Shown in pieces: positions 8,054 through 17,565 of a stretch of DNA of 58,773 nt. The DNA is from Deltaproteobacteria bacterium. GTDB lineage: Bacteria > Desulfobacterota > Desulfomonilia > UBA1062. The position numbers were made by a program, and so were the translations under genes. Each line of letters begins with the position of its first letter. Position 1 is the first letter of the stretch. The notes under the pieces were generated by a model that ran no database searches, was not told where the DNA came from, and was given only the letters and a program-made list of their open reading frames with translations. The stretch is taken from positions 1 through 58,773 of the forward strand of contig JAHDKO010000052.1 of NCBI GenBank assembly GCA_018436855.1, read 5' to 3'.

Positions 8054-8784
8054 ACACTCCTTCCTGTTCGCTTTAAAAAGACTCGGAAGGGTCGAAGGGC
8101 TTGCCCTTCAAAGGTCCATCCTATCTATCGAACATCTCACTCCCCCAGATCGTACCACTGGCGAAAGACCCGGCCGGCTGCGACGGGTTGCGAAGGGCTG
8201 CAGCGGGTGCCTGCCCTCCCCCGGCTGCCCCCGCCGCGGTGCTCGAGATGCACCCGCTGCTGAAAAGCTTAAAAACAGGCTTTTCATTTCAAACTCTTGC
8301 AGCTTCTCCCTGACCGGGGGCCATTGTTGTGTATAAATAATATGTTACTCTCAATCTTGAGAGGAACAAATCAAACAGGAGGTTTGCCATGGATATAAAC
8401 GAGCCTCCATCCGGGGCTGGACAGGCAGGGTGATTTCAGCTCTTCGTGCACGCCGGTTCTCCCTTTTGAAACATTGAGAACGCCGTTTATCCCTCTCGTG
8501 AGCGAGAGGTGTCAGCATAACAGGTACCACTGTCTTCATTATTTCGCATGGAGGCTGAAAAACCACCACAGTCATACCAGCCGGTGAGGTGCCATGGTTT
8601 TTCTGGCCCGTATGCGGATCATCCGGGTCAGATGCCCCTGGTTGCGGAAAGGCCTGTGCAATACTGGATTCCGCCCCATCACGGAAGGCCCCCGTCGACA
8701 GCCCAAGGGAAAAACCGTGTGATATCCCAGGCTCGCCGAGTCCCCGGCAGTATTGGCACACCTCCGGAAGATGAGGTGACGACA
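8054..8784. other. 730-base gap with hairpins and a 14-codon reading frame
   Basis: No full gene. Hairpins are GAAGGGC-TT-GCCCTTC (8094-8109) and CCTCTCG-TGAG-CGAGAGG (about 8487-8504). At 8389-8433 there is a 14-codon frame (MDINEPPSGAGQAG) behind an excellent AGGAGG site at 8377-8382 with six-base spacing; it could be a leader peptide or a gene start broken off from its body. Frames that run through this region into the next gene lack support. Confidence 0.45.
8261..8289 (+). terminator. Possible terminator after the KamA operon
   Basis: Stem TGAAAAGC (8261-8268) pairs with GCTTTTCA (8279-8286) around a ten-base loop, followed by only a short T run. It is more than 200 bases after the GNAT stop, so its role is uncertain. 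Confidence 0.3.
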
Positions 8785-9039
8785 ATGGTGATGCAGTTGA
8801 TCCTGTTGTTTTTTGCGGGCATCGTCGTCGATCTGCTGGTCACCCGCTACACGAAGTCGGTTGCGGAAAAGAAGATCTGGAGCGCCACGCTCCTGAGCGG
8901 AACGATCACCTTCGCGAACTATGCCCTGCTCTCGGTGATCCTCAGCGAAGGCTCCATTGACTGCATCCTCGACATCGTGGCCTATGCGGGCGGAAACACC
9001 GTGGGCACCTATGTGGCCCTGATGAAGAGGGTGTTCTGA
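8785..9039 (+). CDS. Small membrane protein, unknown
   Basis: An 84-residue protein, almost wholly hydrophobic. Segments MQLILLFFAGIVVDLLVTRY and ATLLSGTITFANYALLSVIL look like membrane helices separated by a charged loop (TKSVAEKKIW), and a third hydrophobic stretch follows GSIDCILDIV. The end GGNTVGTYVALMKRVF recalls the DUF5698/DUF2179 transporter-like family N-terminal half, but this is only a resemblance. ATG 8785 is preceded by GAGGTGA; the open frame runs further upstream without any start signal. It converges with the M23 peptidase gene. Confidence 0.7.
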   Translation: MVMQLILLFFAGIVVDLLVTRYTKSVAEKKIWSATLLSGTITFANYALLSVILSEGSIDCILDIVAYAGGNTVGTYVALMKRVF

Positions 9040-9077
9040 AAAAGACCCCGGGTGAGCCCGGCGGTCCCGCGCTTCTC

Positions 9078-10412
9078 CTACTTCGGGATCAGATCGAGCT
9101 TCGAGGTCACGTTGTCGCGGATCCAGTGGGCATCCCACCACTCGATGGGATTGACGAACTCCCTGCCCACGATCACACTGAAGTGCAGGTGGTCTCCGCC
9201 TGCAAAGCCCGTGGTCCCGGTGTTGCCGATCACGACGCCGCGTATCACCTGCTGGCCCGCGGAGACGGTCATGCTGCTCAGGTGGGCATAGAGGGTGAAG
9301 ATGCCCTGGCCGTGGTCGATGATGACCGTGTTGCCGTAGATCCCGAGATCGTCCGCGTATGCCACGATACCGCTGTTCGCCGCGGGTACGAAGTCGGCCC
9401 TGGTCGAGGCGAGGTCTATTCCCAGGTGTACGCTCGACCCCATGTCCATGCCCTGATACCGATAGGTTCTCCGGTCGCCGAACAGGGCCATGGTCGCGGT
9501 GTTGGGCATCCTTATGAAGCCGCCCTCCCAGAGCTGTTTTGCCTCGGACGCGGCGCAGATCGAGGCGATCTTTCTGTTGTTCTCTTCTCTCAAGGTGGTG
9601 TTCAGGTACCTGAACGTCTCCTCGGGCAGATTTCCGCCGAGGCTGGAGTCTGCCTGCTCGAACTGCGCGGCCTTTCCCTTGACGAACTCGGGGCCTACCC
9701 TCACCGTATCGTCACGGAACTTGTGGGCTGTCCGGACATAGAAGGGAATGGACGTGCCCGCCCTGTTCCCGGCCGCATCCTCCACCGACACGGCCATGGG
9801 GGTGGACCTGCTCACGTCCCGGGGCACGGCGAAGTAGCAGGCATACACGGTGGTGGCTCCCTCGCTCACGGGATACCCCTGGAAAAACCGGCCGCCGCAC
9901 TCCACACCGCTTTTCTCGACCTTCTTGGTGACGCTGTATACCGCGAGGCAGGTCCCGCCGGGGTTCACGTTGTGGGCACTGGTCACCAGCGATACGCGGG
10001 GAACCACGGAATCGATGACGACCGGCATCTCCAGGGAAGCGGAGTTCTTGAGCGGGGAGAAGTCCCTCACCTCGATCTTCAGGACCGCCTGGCCGTCCTT
10101 GATTCCCAGCTTTCTGGGCTCGATCCGGAGGTTTGCGGTTTTCTCGAAGGTGCCTTTTTCGGGGAAGTCCATGGACGCCACGCCGAACTCGCTCTGGTCC
10201 TGGACGATGGTGACCTTGAAATCCCGGATGCCGCTCCTGGCGTCCGTAAAGGTGATGGAAATATCCTTCTTCTGTCCGATGATGGTGAGTTCCGTATCCA
10301 TCGCAACCTGGGGCTTCTCCCACTCCAGGAGGTAGTAGACGAGACCGGGGATTGCGATGATCAGGATCAGCAGGAGAATAGACACAACCGACAGACCGGA
10401 TTTATTCGTCAT
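9078..10412 (-). CDS. M23-family membrane-anchored endopeptidase
   Basis: A 444-residue protein with one N-terminal membrane helix (residues about 7-28), a long periplasmic region rich in beta strands (30-300), and a C-terminal LytM/M23 zinc peptidase domain (about 325-435). Zinc ligands are visible in HLGIDLAS (H-x-x-x-D) and in HLHFS (H-x-H). Such proteins cut peptidoglycan cross-links or activate amidases at the envelope. The start is preceded by AAGAGGAGCATATC. It is divergent from the phoB gene, sharing a roughly 190-base upstream region. Confidence 0.92.
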   Translation of the reverse strand: MTNKSGLSVVSILLLILIIAIPGLVYYLLEWEKPQVAMDTELTIIGQKKDISITFTDARSGIRDFKVTIVQDQSEFGVASMDFPEKGTFEKTANLRIEPRKLGIKDGQAVLKIEVRDFSPLKNSASLEMPVVIDSVVPRVSLVTSAHNVNPGGTCLAVYSVTKKVEKSGVECGGRFFQGYPVSEGATTVYACYFAVPRDVSRSTPMAVSVEDAAGNRAGTSIPFYVRTAHKFRDDTVRVGPEFVKGKAAQFEQADSSLGGNLPEETFRYLNTTLREENNRKIASICAASEAKQLWEGGFIRMPNTATMALFGDRRTYRYQGMDMGSSVHLGIDLASTRADFVPAANSGIVAYADDLGIYGNTVIIDHGQGIFTLYAHLSSMTVSAGQQVIRGVVIGNTGTTGFAGGDHLHFSVIVGREFVNPIEWWDAHWIRDNVTSKLDLIPK

Positions 10413-10609
10413 GATATGCTCCTCTTTACGGGCAGATTTTATTTCATTGCAGGTGCCCGCTCGTGTTCATGCGTACTAGAACGGGCGAGACTTTTCAAGC
10501 TCGGATAGCGCCGGGCAACAAAGTGAACCCAGGCAGCAGGAAAGGGATTGACAGACGCTGTTATTTCCGGCAGGCAAAAAAGAAAGAGAATATTTTTGTG
10601 TTGCGACCC

Positions 10610-11287
10610 ATGAGCATACGAATAGCCGTCCTGGACGACGAGCCCGACATTCTCAGCCTGGTGGCGCTGCACCTGAAGAAGGCCTGTTTTCTCGTGGACT
10701 GCTATCAGGATTCCCGCGGACTCCTGGATTCCCTGAGGGGAACCAGGCCCGACCTCATCATCCTCGACCTCATGCTGCCCGATGCCGATGGGCTCGAGCT
10801 GTGCAGGGCTCTGAAAAACGATGCGCGCTACCGGCCCATCCCCATCATCATGCTCACCGCAAAGGGACGGGAAACCGACAAGGTAACCGGTCTGGAGCTG
10901 GGCGCCGACGATTACGTCACCAAACCCTTTTCTCCCCGGGAGCTCGTGGCCCGGATCAGGGCGGTCCTGCGCCGTGGCGGGATCGAGCAGGGAAAGGCTC
11001 TCGCCGTAGGCGACGCCCTCACGATCGACCCGGAGCGTTTCGAGGTCAAGGCAGGAGGGAAGGCCGTCGTGCTCACCCCGGCCGAGTTCAGGATCCTCCA
11101 CCTGCTTGCTTCCAGCATAGGCCGCGTCTTCACCAGGGAGCAGATACTGGACCACCTCTGGGGAAACGAGAAGGCGGTGATCGACCGGACCGTGGACGTC
11201 CACATCAAGAACCTGCGGGACAAGCTCGGCGATGCCGGGAGGCTCGTCCGCAACGTGCGGGGGATCGGCTACAAGCTGGAAGCATGA
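10610..11287 (+). CDS. phoB: PhoB-type response regulator
   Basis: A 225-residue OmpR/PhoB-family regulator. The receiver domain has the acidic pocket DDE at the start, phospho-acceptor Asp in LIILDLMLPDADGLE, and conserved Thr and Lys in MLTAKGRE and YVTKPFSP. The C-terminal winged helix ends VDVHIKNLRDKLG and VRGIGYKLE. It is followed by a PhoR kinase gene and the pst operon, so it is assigned to phosphate control. The ATG at 10610 gives the standard N-terminus but has no clear ribosome-binding site. GTG 10598, four codons earlier, has an AGAGAA sequence eight bases upstream and is a real alternative. Confidence 0.92.
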   Translation: MSIRIAVLDDEPDILSLVALHLKKACFLVDCYQDSRGLLDSLRGTRPDLIILDLMLPDADGLELCRALKNDARYRPIPIIMLTAKGRETDKVTGLELGADDYVTKPFSPRELVARIRAVLRRGGIEQGKALAVGDALTIDPERFEVKAGGKAVVLTPAEFRILHLLASSIGRVFTREQILDHLWGNEKAVIDRTVDVHIKNLRDKLGDAGRLVRNVRGIGYKLEA

Positions 11288-13032
11288 GAAGACCCGTTTT
11301 TCTCAAACTCTTTATCTCGTACCTCCTGCTCATTCTCGTGGTTGCAGGGCTCATCCTGGTGCTCGTGTTCCAATCCCTGAGCTCCCATTCGCTCGAGACA
11401 TCGACCCGGAGCCTTCAGAAGCTGGGGCTTGCGCTGCGACACCAGGTGAGCCCCCTGATCGCTGACGGGCTCCCGGGCGAGCTCCACTCCCTGGTCAGGG
11501 GCATCGGGGAAGAGACCCATACCCGGATCACCGTGATCGACGGCAGGGGAAGGGTGCTGGCCGACTCGGAGAATACCGCCCAGACCATGGAAAACCACGG
11601 CAACAGGCCCGAGGTGCTCACCGCGCTCGCAGGATCCATGGGCCGGTCCGTGCGCCACAGCACCACCTTGGGCAAGGACATGCTCTATATCGCCCTTCCC
11701 CTGGAGCCGGAGGGAAAAACGCAGCCGGTCCTGCGCATGAGCATGCCGCTCGAGGACATCGACATCCTCCTGCGCTCCATGAGGGCAGGCGCCTTGGAGC
11801 TCGCGGCGGTTATCGCCGCCCTTTCCCTCCTCATCGCCTTTTTCTTTTCCCATGCCGTCTCCAGTCCCATCCGGGAGCTGGGCAGGGCGTCGAAGCGAAT
11901 CGCGGGAGGCGACTTCGGCACGCGGGTGAATTTAAGGACCGGTGACGAGATCCAGGAGCTCTCCGAGAGCTTCAACGATATGGCCGAGCGGATCGAGAGG
12001 TCCTTCACCGAGATATCCGAGAGCAGAGAAGAGCTCGAAGGCATTCTCTCCTCCATGTCCGAGGGTCTCCTGGTGCTGGATTCGCAAGGGAAAATCCAGC
12101 TTGCGAACCGGAGCGCCTGCGAGATCACCGGGACGGATGGCATGATCGGCAGATGCTCATGGGAGGTCATCAGGTCCTCCCGGCTGAACGAGCTCCTCGA
12201 ACAGGCGCCGCAGCAGCCGGCATCGGGCGAGATCGAGCTGAACGAAAAGGTCTACCTGTGCAGCCTCACCCCCGTCCGTTCGGGCAAGACCAGGGTGATG
12301 CTGCTGCACGACATCACCGGGATGAAGCGGCTGGAAAAAATCAAGAAAGACCTGGTGGTGAACGTGTCTCACGAGCTGCGCACCCCGCTCACCGCAATCA
12401 AGGGCTTCACGGAAACCCTCATGGAGGAGTGCTCGGGGAATCATCAGGAATATCTCCGGATCATCAAGAGACACACCGACCGGCTCATGAACATCATCAC
12501 GGATCTCCTGGACCTCTCCGAGCTGGAGGCAGAGGAGACCAGGCTCCACGTGGAAGACGTACGCCTCGGAGAGCTCATCGAAAACGTCCTGGATCTGTTC
12601 GGGCCGGTCCTCGCCCGGAAGAACCTGACCGCGGTCATCGAGGGGACACAGGCCGGCGTGGTCATCAAGGCCGACCCCTTCAGGCTCGAGCAGCTCTTCA
12701 CCAATCTCGTGGACAATGCCGTCAAGTATACCGAAAACGGCGGGATCACCGTCTCTCTGGGCAGCTCGCAGAACATCGCGGTCATCAAGATCGCCGACAC
12801 CGGGGTCGGCATTCCCCGGAAACACCTGGGCAGGATATTCGAGCGCTTTTACACGGCGGACAAATCCCGGTCGCGCAGGCTGGGCGGAACCGGGCTCGGG
12901 CTGTCCATCGTCAAGCACATCGTCACCCTGCACCGGGGAACCATCCACGTCGCGAGCAGACCCTTCCAAGGCACCACCTTTACGATCACCCTCCCGCTCA
13001 CCGATCACTCACCCGACAACGAAAAGGGTTGA
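11284..13032 (+). CDS. phoR: PhoR-type sensor histidine kinase
   Basis: A 582-residue kinase. Two membrane helices (about 8-30 and 168-190) flank a periplasmic or extracytoplasmic domain of about 135 residues. Then come HAMP (190-242), PAS (about 248-345), HisKA with the phospho-accepting His363 in NVSHELRTPL, and HATPase with DNAVKYT, DTGVGIP and GGTGLGLS. The ATG overlaps the phoB stop by four bases. With PhoB, Pst and PhoU it would sense phosphate sufficiency through the Pst transporter. Escherichia coli PhoR has only a tiny periplasmic loop; this longer sensor domain is closer to the Gram-positive and delta-type PhoR plan. Confidence 0.93.
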   Translation: MRRPVFLKLFISYLLLILVVAGLILVLVFQSLSSHSLETSTRSLQKLGLALRHQVSPLIADGLPGELHSLVRGIGEETHTRITVIDGRGRVLADSENTAQTMENHGNRPEVLTALAGSMGRSVRHSTTLGKDMLYIALPLEPEGKTQPVLRMSMPLEDIDILLRSMRAGALELAAVIAALSLLIAFFFSHAVSSPIRELGRASKRIAGGDFGTRVNLRTGDEIQELSESFNDMAERIERSFTEISESREELEGILSSMSEGLLVLDSQGKIQLANRSACEITGTDGMIGRCSWEVIRSSRLNELLEQAPQQPASGEIELNEKVYLCSLTPVRSGKTRVMLLHDITGMKRLEKIKKDLVVNVSHELRTPLTAIKGFTETLMEECSGNHQEYLRIIKRHTDRLMNIITDLLDLSELEAEETRLHVEDVRLGELIENVLDLFGPVLARKNLTAVIEGTQAGVVIKADPFRLEQLFTNLVDNAVKYTENGGITVSLGSSQNIAVIKIADTGVGIPRKHLGRIFERFYTADKSRSRRLGGTGLGLSIVKHIVTLHRGTIHVASRPFQGTTFTITLPLTDHSPDNEKG

Positions 13033-13227
13033 TCCTCATCGCCGCTCTCTCTCCCGGCAATGAAAGGAATGACCCTCCGGGCCGGGGCGAGTCTTCCGCT
13101 GGATCCATCCGGAATCTACGGCCGGTTTGCTCTGCCGGTCGGACTTGAGAAAAAACTCACAGAATCTTAATCGTTTTTTAACAAACCCTGTTTATGAAAA
13201 GGCCAAACCCGACCAGGGAGGAGTATC

Positions 13228-14247
13228 ATGCAGGTCCGGAACACGGGGTGTTTCGCACGAATCTTTTCATGCTTGCTTTTCCTGCTCGTCCTCGTGCCCG
13301 TCGTTTCGTGCTCCGACCCTGAAGCGAGGAACACCCTGACGATCAAGGGATCGACCACGGTCCTGCCGGTGGTGCAGATCGGGGCCGAGGTCTTCATGGA
13401 CAGAAACCCTCGTGCGGATATCTCCGTGCAGGGCGGGGGGTCGGGAGTCGGCATCGCGTCGCTCATCGACCGTACCACCCGGATCGCCACCTCGTCACGG
13501 GAGATCAAGGCGGAGGAGATCGAGCGGGCCAAGGCCGCAGGCGTTCATCCCTATGAGATTGTCGTGGCCATGGACGGCATCGCCGTGACCGTGAATCCCT
13601 CGAACCCCGTGGACAACCTCACTACGGAGCAGATCAGGGATATCTATACGGGAAAGGTGTCGAACTGGCAGGAGCTGGGCGGGCGCGACCGGGAGATCGT
13701 GGTGATATCGCGCGATACATCCAGCGGAACCTTCGAGGCGTTTGAAAAGCTGGCCCTGGACGGCCTCAGGGTCCGTCCCGATGCCCTGGTGACCGCGTCG
13801 AACCAGGTGGTGAACACCACGGTCGCCCAGACGCCGGGCGCCATCGGGTATCTGGGCTACGGGTACCTTTCCGACAGGGTGAAGACGGTGAGCGTAGACG
13901 GGGTCGGACCCTCCGGGGAGACCATCCTCTCCGGCAGGTATCCCCTCGCCCGTCCGCTCTACCTCTATACCGACGGCAAACCGGCGGGCGCGGCGAAGCG
14001 CTATATCGACTTCCTCACTCAGAAGGAAGGTCAGCGGCTCGTGCAGGAGCAGGGGTTTATCCCCGTGAGGCAGGGCGGCCGGCTCTCCGGTCAATGGTAT
14101 GAACCCCCGGGCAAGTCCTGGATCTTTTCCTGCAGCAAGCTATGGGGGATCAGACCCGCCCTTCGCGTCCTCCGCAGCGAACGCGGAGGAGGATTGAAAA
14201 CCGCCGGCCCGCCCTTCCCTGAGCAGAGAGATCGGAGAACGGCATGA
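13228..14247 (+). CDS. pstS: Phosphate ABC transporter substrate-binding lipoprotein, extended C-terminus
   Basis: A 339-residue PBP-like protein. The signal ends in VVSC (lipobox, Cys about 28). Phosphate-site landmarks are KGSTTVLPV near the start of the mature chain, GGGSGVGI, TSSREIK and SRDTSSGTFEAF. A typical short PstS of this type ends soon after GFIPVR; here some 57 more residues follow, rich in Arg, Pro and Gly, with no known domain. The DNA of this tail includes a segment matching the dispersed repeat at 2420-2441, so the tail probably arose by stop-codon loss into repeat DNA. The start has GGGAGGAG upstream. The stop overlaps pstC. Confidence 0.92.
   Translation: MQVRNTGCFARIFSCLLFLLVLVPVVSCSDPEARNTLTIKGSTTVLPVVQIGAEVFMDRNPRADISVQGGGSGVGIASLIDRTTRIATSSREIKAEEIERAKAAGVHPYEIVVAMDGIAVTVNPSNPVDNLTTEQIRDIYTGKVSNWQELGGRDREIVVISRDTSSGTFEAFEKLALDGLRVRPDALVTASNQVVNTTVAQTPGAIGYLGYGYLSDRVKTVSVDGVGPSGETILSGRYPLARPLYLYTDGKPAGAAKRYIDFLTQKEGQRLVQEQGFIPVRQGGRLSGQWYEPPGKSWIFSCSKLWGIRPALRVLRSERGGGLKTAGPPFPEQRDRRTA
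14168..14190 (+). repeat. Hairpin between pstS body and pstC
   Basis: TCCTCCGC (14168-14175) pairs with GCGGAGGA (14183-14190) around a seven-base loop. It lies inside the pstS tail just before pstC. It could act as an intercistronic RNA-stabilising hairpin, which in other bacteria raises PstS over PstC levels. Confidence 0.6.
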
Positions 14248-15128
14248 GACAGTTCAGAGAAACACTCTACAGATGGATATTCACGGTTCTTGCCTTTGCC
14301 TCTCTGCTTTTTTTGACAGGCATCGTCCTGACCCTGTTCCGGGAGTCGCTACCCTTTCTGGTCAGCCATGAGTTTTTCGATACCGTATTCGGTCTGTACT
14401 GGTATCCCACATACGATCCCGCCGACTTCGGGATGCTCTCGCTCATCACGGCATCGTTCGTGGTCACCCTCGGGGCCATGGTGGTATGCATTCCCGTCGG
14501 GGTGGGAACGGCCCTGTTTCTCCACGAGCTGGCCTCAGCCTCGCAGCGCGCCGTGCTGAAGCCCCTGATCGAAATCCTGGCCGGGATACCATCCATTATC
14601 TACGGCTTCTTCGGCATGATCATCGTGGCGCCCTTTATCCAGAACCTCCTGGGCGTACCCACCGGGCTCAATGCCTTTACCGCATCGCTGATTCTGGGCA
14701 TCATGGCTACGCCCACGGTCGCGAGCCTCGCGGAAGATGCGTTGAGCTTCGTGCCGCGCAGTTTCCGGGAGGCGTCCCTGGCGCTGGGCGCCAACCGGTG
14801 GCAGACTCTGACCAGGGTGGTGATGCCGGCGGCGGGCTCGGGCATCTCGACCGCCATCATCTTAGGTATAGGAAGGGCGGTGGGAGAGACCATGGTCGTG
14901 CTCATGGTCGCAGGCGGGGCTGCGGTGATACCCGGTTCGATCTTCGATCCGGTGCGGCCCATGACCGCGACCATTGCAGCCGAGATGGGCGAGACCGTGA
15001 TGGGGAGCGCCCACTACAGCGCGATCTTCACCATCGGCCTGATCCTCTTTTTCATCACGCTCGCAATCAACATCGTTGCCGAGATCATCAGCAGAAGGTT
15101 CCGGCTGAAGCTTGGCCTGGGAAGATAG
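14244..15128 (+). CDS. pstC: Phosphate ABC transporter permease
   Basis: A 294-residue membrane permease with about six helices. The EAA-type loop that contacts the ATPase is in [21 protein letters not shown]. It forms the inner-membrane channel with PstA. The N-terminus (MRQFRETLYRW) and conserved GIPSIIYGFFGM and GRAVGETMVVLMVAGG stretches are typical. ATG overlaps the pstS stop by four bases. Confidence 0.95.
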   Translation: MRQFRETLYRWIFTVLAFASLLFLTGIVLTLFRESLPFLVSHEFFDTVFGLYWYPTYDPADFGMLSLITASFVVTLGAMVVCIPVGVGTALFLHELASASQRAVLKPLIEILAGIPSIIYGFFGMIIVAPFIQNLLGVPTGLNAFTASLILGIMATPTVASLAEDALSFVPRSFREASLALGANRWQTLTRVVMPAAGSGISTAIILGIGRAVGETMVVLMVAGGAAVIPGSIFDPVRPMTATIAAEMGETVMGSAHYSAIFTIGLILFFITLAINIVAEIISRRFRLKLGLGR

Positions 15129-15143
15129 GAGGCGCGCAGGCAC

Positions 15144-16055
15144 ATGACACGCAAGACATTTTCCAGGACCCGGCCGTATGCCGCGGGCCACAGGCAGGCG
15201 TTCCGGGCGAGCGATCTCACGCAGGCCCTGGGGTTCCTTTTCCTGGGCGCGTGCATCGCCTTTGCGCTCTTTTTCCTGGGCTCGATCCTGTACTTTGTCA
15301 TCGTCCGGGGAGCGCCGGCAATCTCCTGGGAATTTCTCACCTCGGTGCCCAGGAGGGCCATGACGCAGGGAGGAGTCGCCCCAGCCATCGTGGGGACCTT
15401 CTACCTCACCCTGGGCGCCATCGCCTTCGCGCTGCCGCTGGGGCTGGCATGCGCCATCTATCTCACCGAATACAGCCCAAAGACCATCCTGGTGAATATC
15501 ATACGCCTGAGCATCGCCAACCTGGCCGGGATTCCGTCCATCGTGTTCGGCCTCTTCGGCTTCGCCGTGTTCGTGAAGGTCTTCGGGTTCGGGGTGTCCA
15601 TCCTTTCAGGAAGCCTCACCTTAGGCATCATGGCGCTGCCCGGTATCATATCCGCCTCGCAGGAGGCCATTCTGGCGGTGCCCCAGTCGTACAAGGAGGC
15701 GTCGCTGGCCCTGGGTGCCACCCACTGGCAGACCATCGCGCGGGTGGTTCTCCCCTCCTCGCTCCCGGGAATACTCACCGGGGTCATCCTCAACGTGGGC
15801 CGGGTCGCGGGAGAGACCGCGGCCATCCTGTTCACGGCTGCGACGTTTTATACCCGCGGCTACCCGAACTCCATATTCTCCGAGGTCATGGCCCTGCCCT
15901 ATCACATCTATGCGCTCATGACCGAGGGCACCCACCCCGAGTCGCAGACACTGATCGCCTATGGGAGCTCGTTGATCCTGCTGAGTCTGGTACTCGCCGT
16001 ATCCGCCCTTGCCATCATCCTCAGACAGAGGCAAAGGAGAGTCTATGGATCGTGA
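15144..16055 (+). CDS. pstA: Phosphate ABC transporter permease
   Basis: A 303-residue permease. The EAA-type loop is [21 protein letters not shown], and [15 protein letters not shown] and [17 protein letters not shown] match the family. A cytoplasmic N-terminus of about 30 residues precedes the first helix. TAGGAGG lies about ten bases upstream. The gene end overlaps pstB by 11 bases. Confidence 0.95.
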   Translation: MTRKTFSRTRPYAAGHRQAFRASDLTQALGFLFLGACIAFALFFLGSILYFVIVRGAPAISWEFLTSVPRRAMTQGGVAPAIVGTFYLTLGAIAFALPLGLACAIYLTEYSPKTILVNIIRLSIANLAGIPSIVFGLFGFAVFVKVFGFGVSILSGSLTLGIMALPGIISASQEAILAVPQSYKEASLALGATHWQTIARVVLPSSLPGILTGVILNVGRVAGETAAILFTAATFYTRGYPNSIFSEVMALPYHIYALMTEGTHPESQTLIAYGSSLILLSLVLAVSALAIILRQRQRRVYGS

Positions 16056-16806
16056 CGTGAAGATCAGCGCCCTCAATGTCAACTTTTATTACGGCAAGAC
16101 GCTGACGCTCAAGAACATCAGCCTCGACATTCTCCGGAAGAAGGTGACCGCGCTGATCGGGCCTTCGGGCTGCGGAAAGTCGACCTTCATCAGGCTGCTC
16201 AACCGGATGAACGACCTCATCCCCGGGGCCAGGGTCGAGGGGCAGATCCTTCTGGACGGCTTTGACATCTACCATCCCAAAACCGATGTCGTGAGCCTCA
16301 GGCGCAGGGTGGGCATGGTCTTTCAAAAGCCCAATCCCTTTCCCAAAAGCATCTTCGACAACCTCGCCTACGGCCTCACGATCAGCGGCATGCGCGACAA
16401 GCGGTTTATCGAGCACAAGGTGATCGATTCGCTGAAAAAGGCGGCGCTCTACAACGAGGTGAAAGACCGCCTCCACGACAACGCGCTCATGCTCTCGGGC
16501 GGGCAGCAGCAGAGGCTCTGCATCGCGCGGTGCCTGGTGGTGGAGCCCGAGGTGATCCTGTTCGACGAGCCTGCCGCGAGCCTGGACCCCATCTCAACCC
16601 GGAAGATCGAGGAGCTCATACTGGAGCTCAAGGACGAATACACCATCGCGATCGTGACGCACAACATGCAGCAGGCGGCCCGGGTGTCGGACTTCACCGC
16701 CTTCATGTATCTGGGTGAGCTCGTCGAGTACGGCGACACCGAGAGAATCTTCACCGTGCCGAGAGAAAAGATGACGGAAGAATACCTCTCTGGTAAATTC
16801 GGGTGA
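16045..16806 (+). CDS. pstB: Phosphate ABC transporter ATPase
   Basis: A 253-residue ATPase. Walker A is GPSGCGKST, the Q-loop is [13 protein letters not shown] (typical PstB), the signature LSGGQQQR, and Walker [14 protein letters not shown]. The start at 16045 gives [17 protein letters not shown], the family N-terminus, with AAAGGAGA upstream and an 11-base overlap with pstA. The frame open further upstream is not needed. The C-terminus EEYLSGKFG is typical. Confidence 0.96.
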   Translation: MDRDVKISALNVNFYYGKTLTLKNISLDILRKKVTALIGPSGCGKSTFIRLLNRMNDLIPGARVEGQILLDGFDIYHPKTDVVSLRRRVGMVFQKPNPFPKSIFDNLAYGLTISGMRDKRFIEHKVIDSLKKAALYNEVKDRLHDNALMLSGGQQQRLCIARCLVVEPEVILFDEPAASLDPISTRKIEELILELKDEYTIAIVTHNMQQAARVSDFTAFMYLGELVEYGDTERIFTVPREKMTEEYLSGKFG

Positions 16807-16889
16807 TCGATGGAGAAGAACATGCAGAGGCAGATCTATCCCGACGATTCATCCGGGCCCCTTGAAAGAAGGCCCTGGAGGAGAAACCC

Positions 16890-17549
16890 ATGCTGGAAGA
16901 AGCCAAGATTAACCGGATAAAGAAGGAGCTGCTGGAGTACGCCACCCTCGTGGAGGGTATGATCGAAAAGGCAATCCGGGGCCTGCTGGAGGCCGATGCA
17001 GGGATCCTCGACAGCGTGATAAACATGGACGAGCCCCGGTCAAACGACTTCGAGCTCGCGCTCGACGAGATGTGCATCGCGACCATCGCCCAGCACCAGC
17101 CGGCAGGGAAGCCCCTGCGCACGATCATGATGGTCTCCAACATCAATTCGACCCTGGAGCGGATCGGCGATCACGCGGTCACCATCTGCGAGAGCAGTCT
17201 CTTCCTCATCGAACGCCCCCCGGTCAAGCCGCTGATCGACATCCCCCGCATGGCCGAGGTGGTGAAGGGCATGATCGAGGACAGCATCACCTCGTTCGTG
17301 AACGAGGACGCCACGCTGGCGAAAAGCGTATGCGAGCGGGACAGCATCGTAGACGGCCTGAGAAACCAGATAGCCAGGGAGCTCATTACCTTCATGACCT
17401 CAGACCCCACCACGATCGAGCGCTCGCTCCACCTCATGAAGATATCCAGCAACCTGGAACGGGTGGCCGACCTCTGTACGAACATCTGCGAGGACGTGAT
17501 CTACATGGTCAAGGGCAAGGTGATCAAGCACCACAAGGATACGCTGTAA
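16890..17549 (+). CDS. phoU: Phosphate signalling protein PhoU
   Basis: A 219-residue protein built of two three-helix PhoU repeats (about 8-105 and 115-212). Metal-binding-type stretches are NSTLERIGDHAV and SSNLERVADLCTNI. It links the Pst transporter to PhoR and damps kinase activity when phosphate is plentiful. GGAGGAGAAACCC lies before the start. It closes the phoBR-pst operon. Confidence 0.95.
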   Translation: MLEEAKINRIKKELLEYATLVEGMIEKAIRGLLEADAGILDSVINMDEPRSNDFELALDEMCIATIAQHQPAGKPLRTIMMVSNINSTLERIGDHAVTICESSLFLIERPPVKPLIDIPRMAEVVKGMIEDSITSFVNEDATLAKSVCERDSIVDGLRNQIARELITFMTSDPTTIERSLHLMKISSNLERVADLCTNICEDVIYMVKGKVIKHHKDTL

Positions 17550-17565
17550 GCGCCGCTGCTCTCGA

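Noticed and set aside
8101..8313. Plus-strand frame after the GNAT gene
   Set aside because: Low-complexity Pro/Ala content, no start signal and it spans a hairpin.
13150..13215. Possible Pho box upstream of pstS (CTTAATCG...TTTAACAAACCCTGTTTA)
   Set aside because: The direct-repeat pattern does not match the CTGTCAT-type consensus well enough, and spacing is irregular. The operon context makes PhoB control likely, but the site itself cannot be supported.
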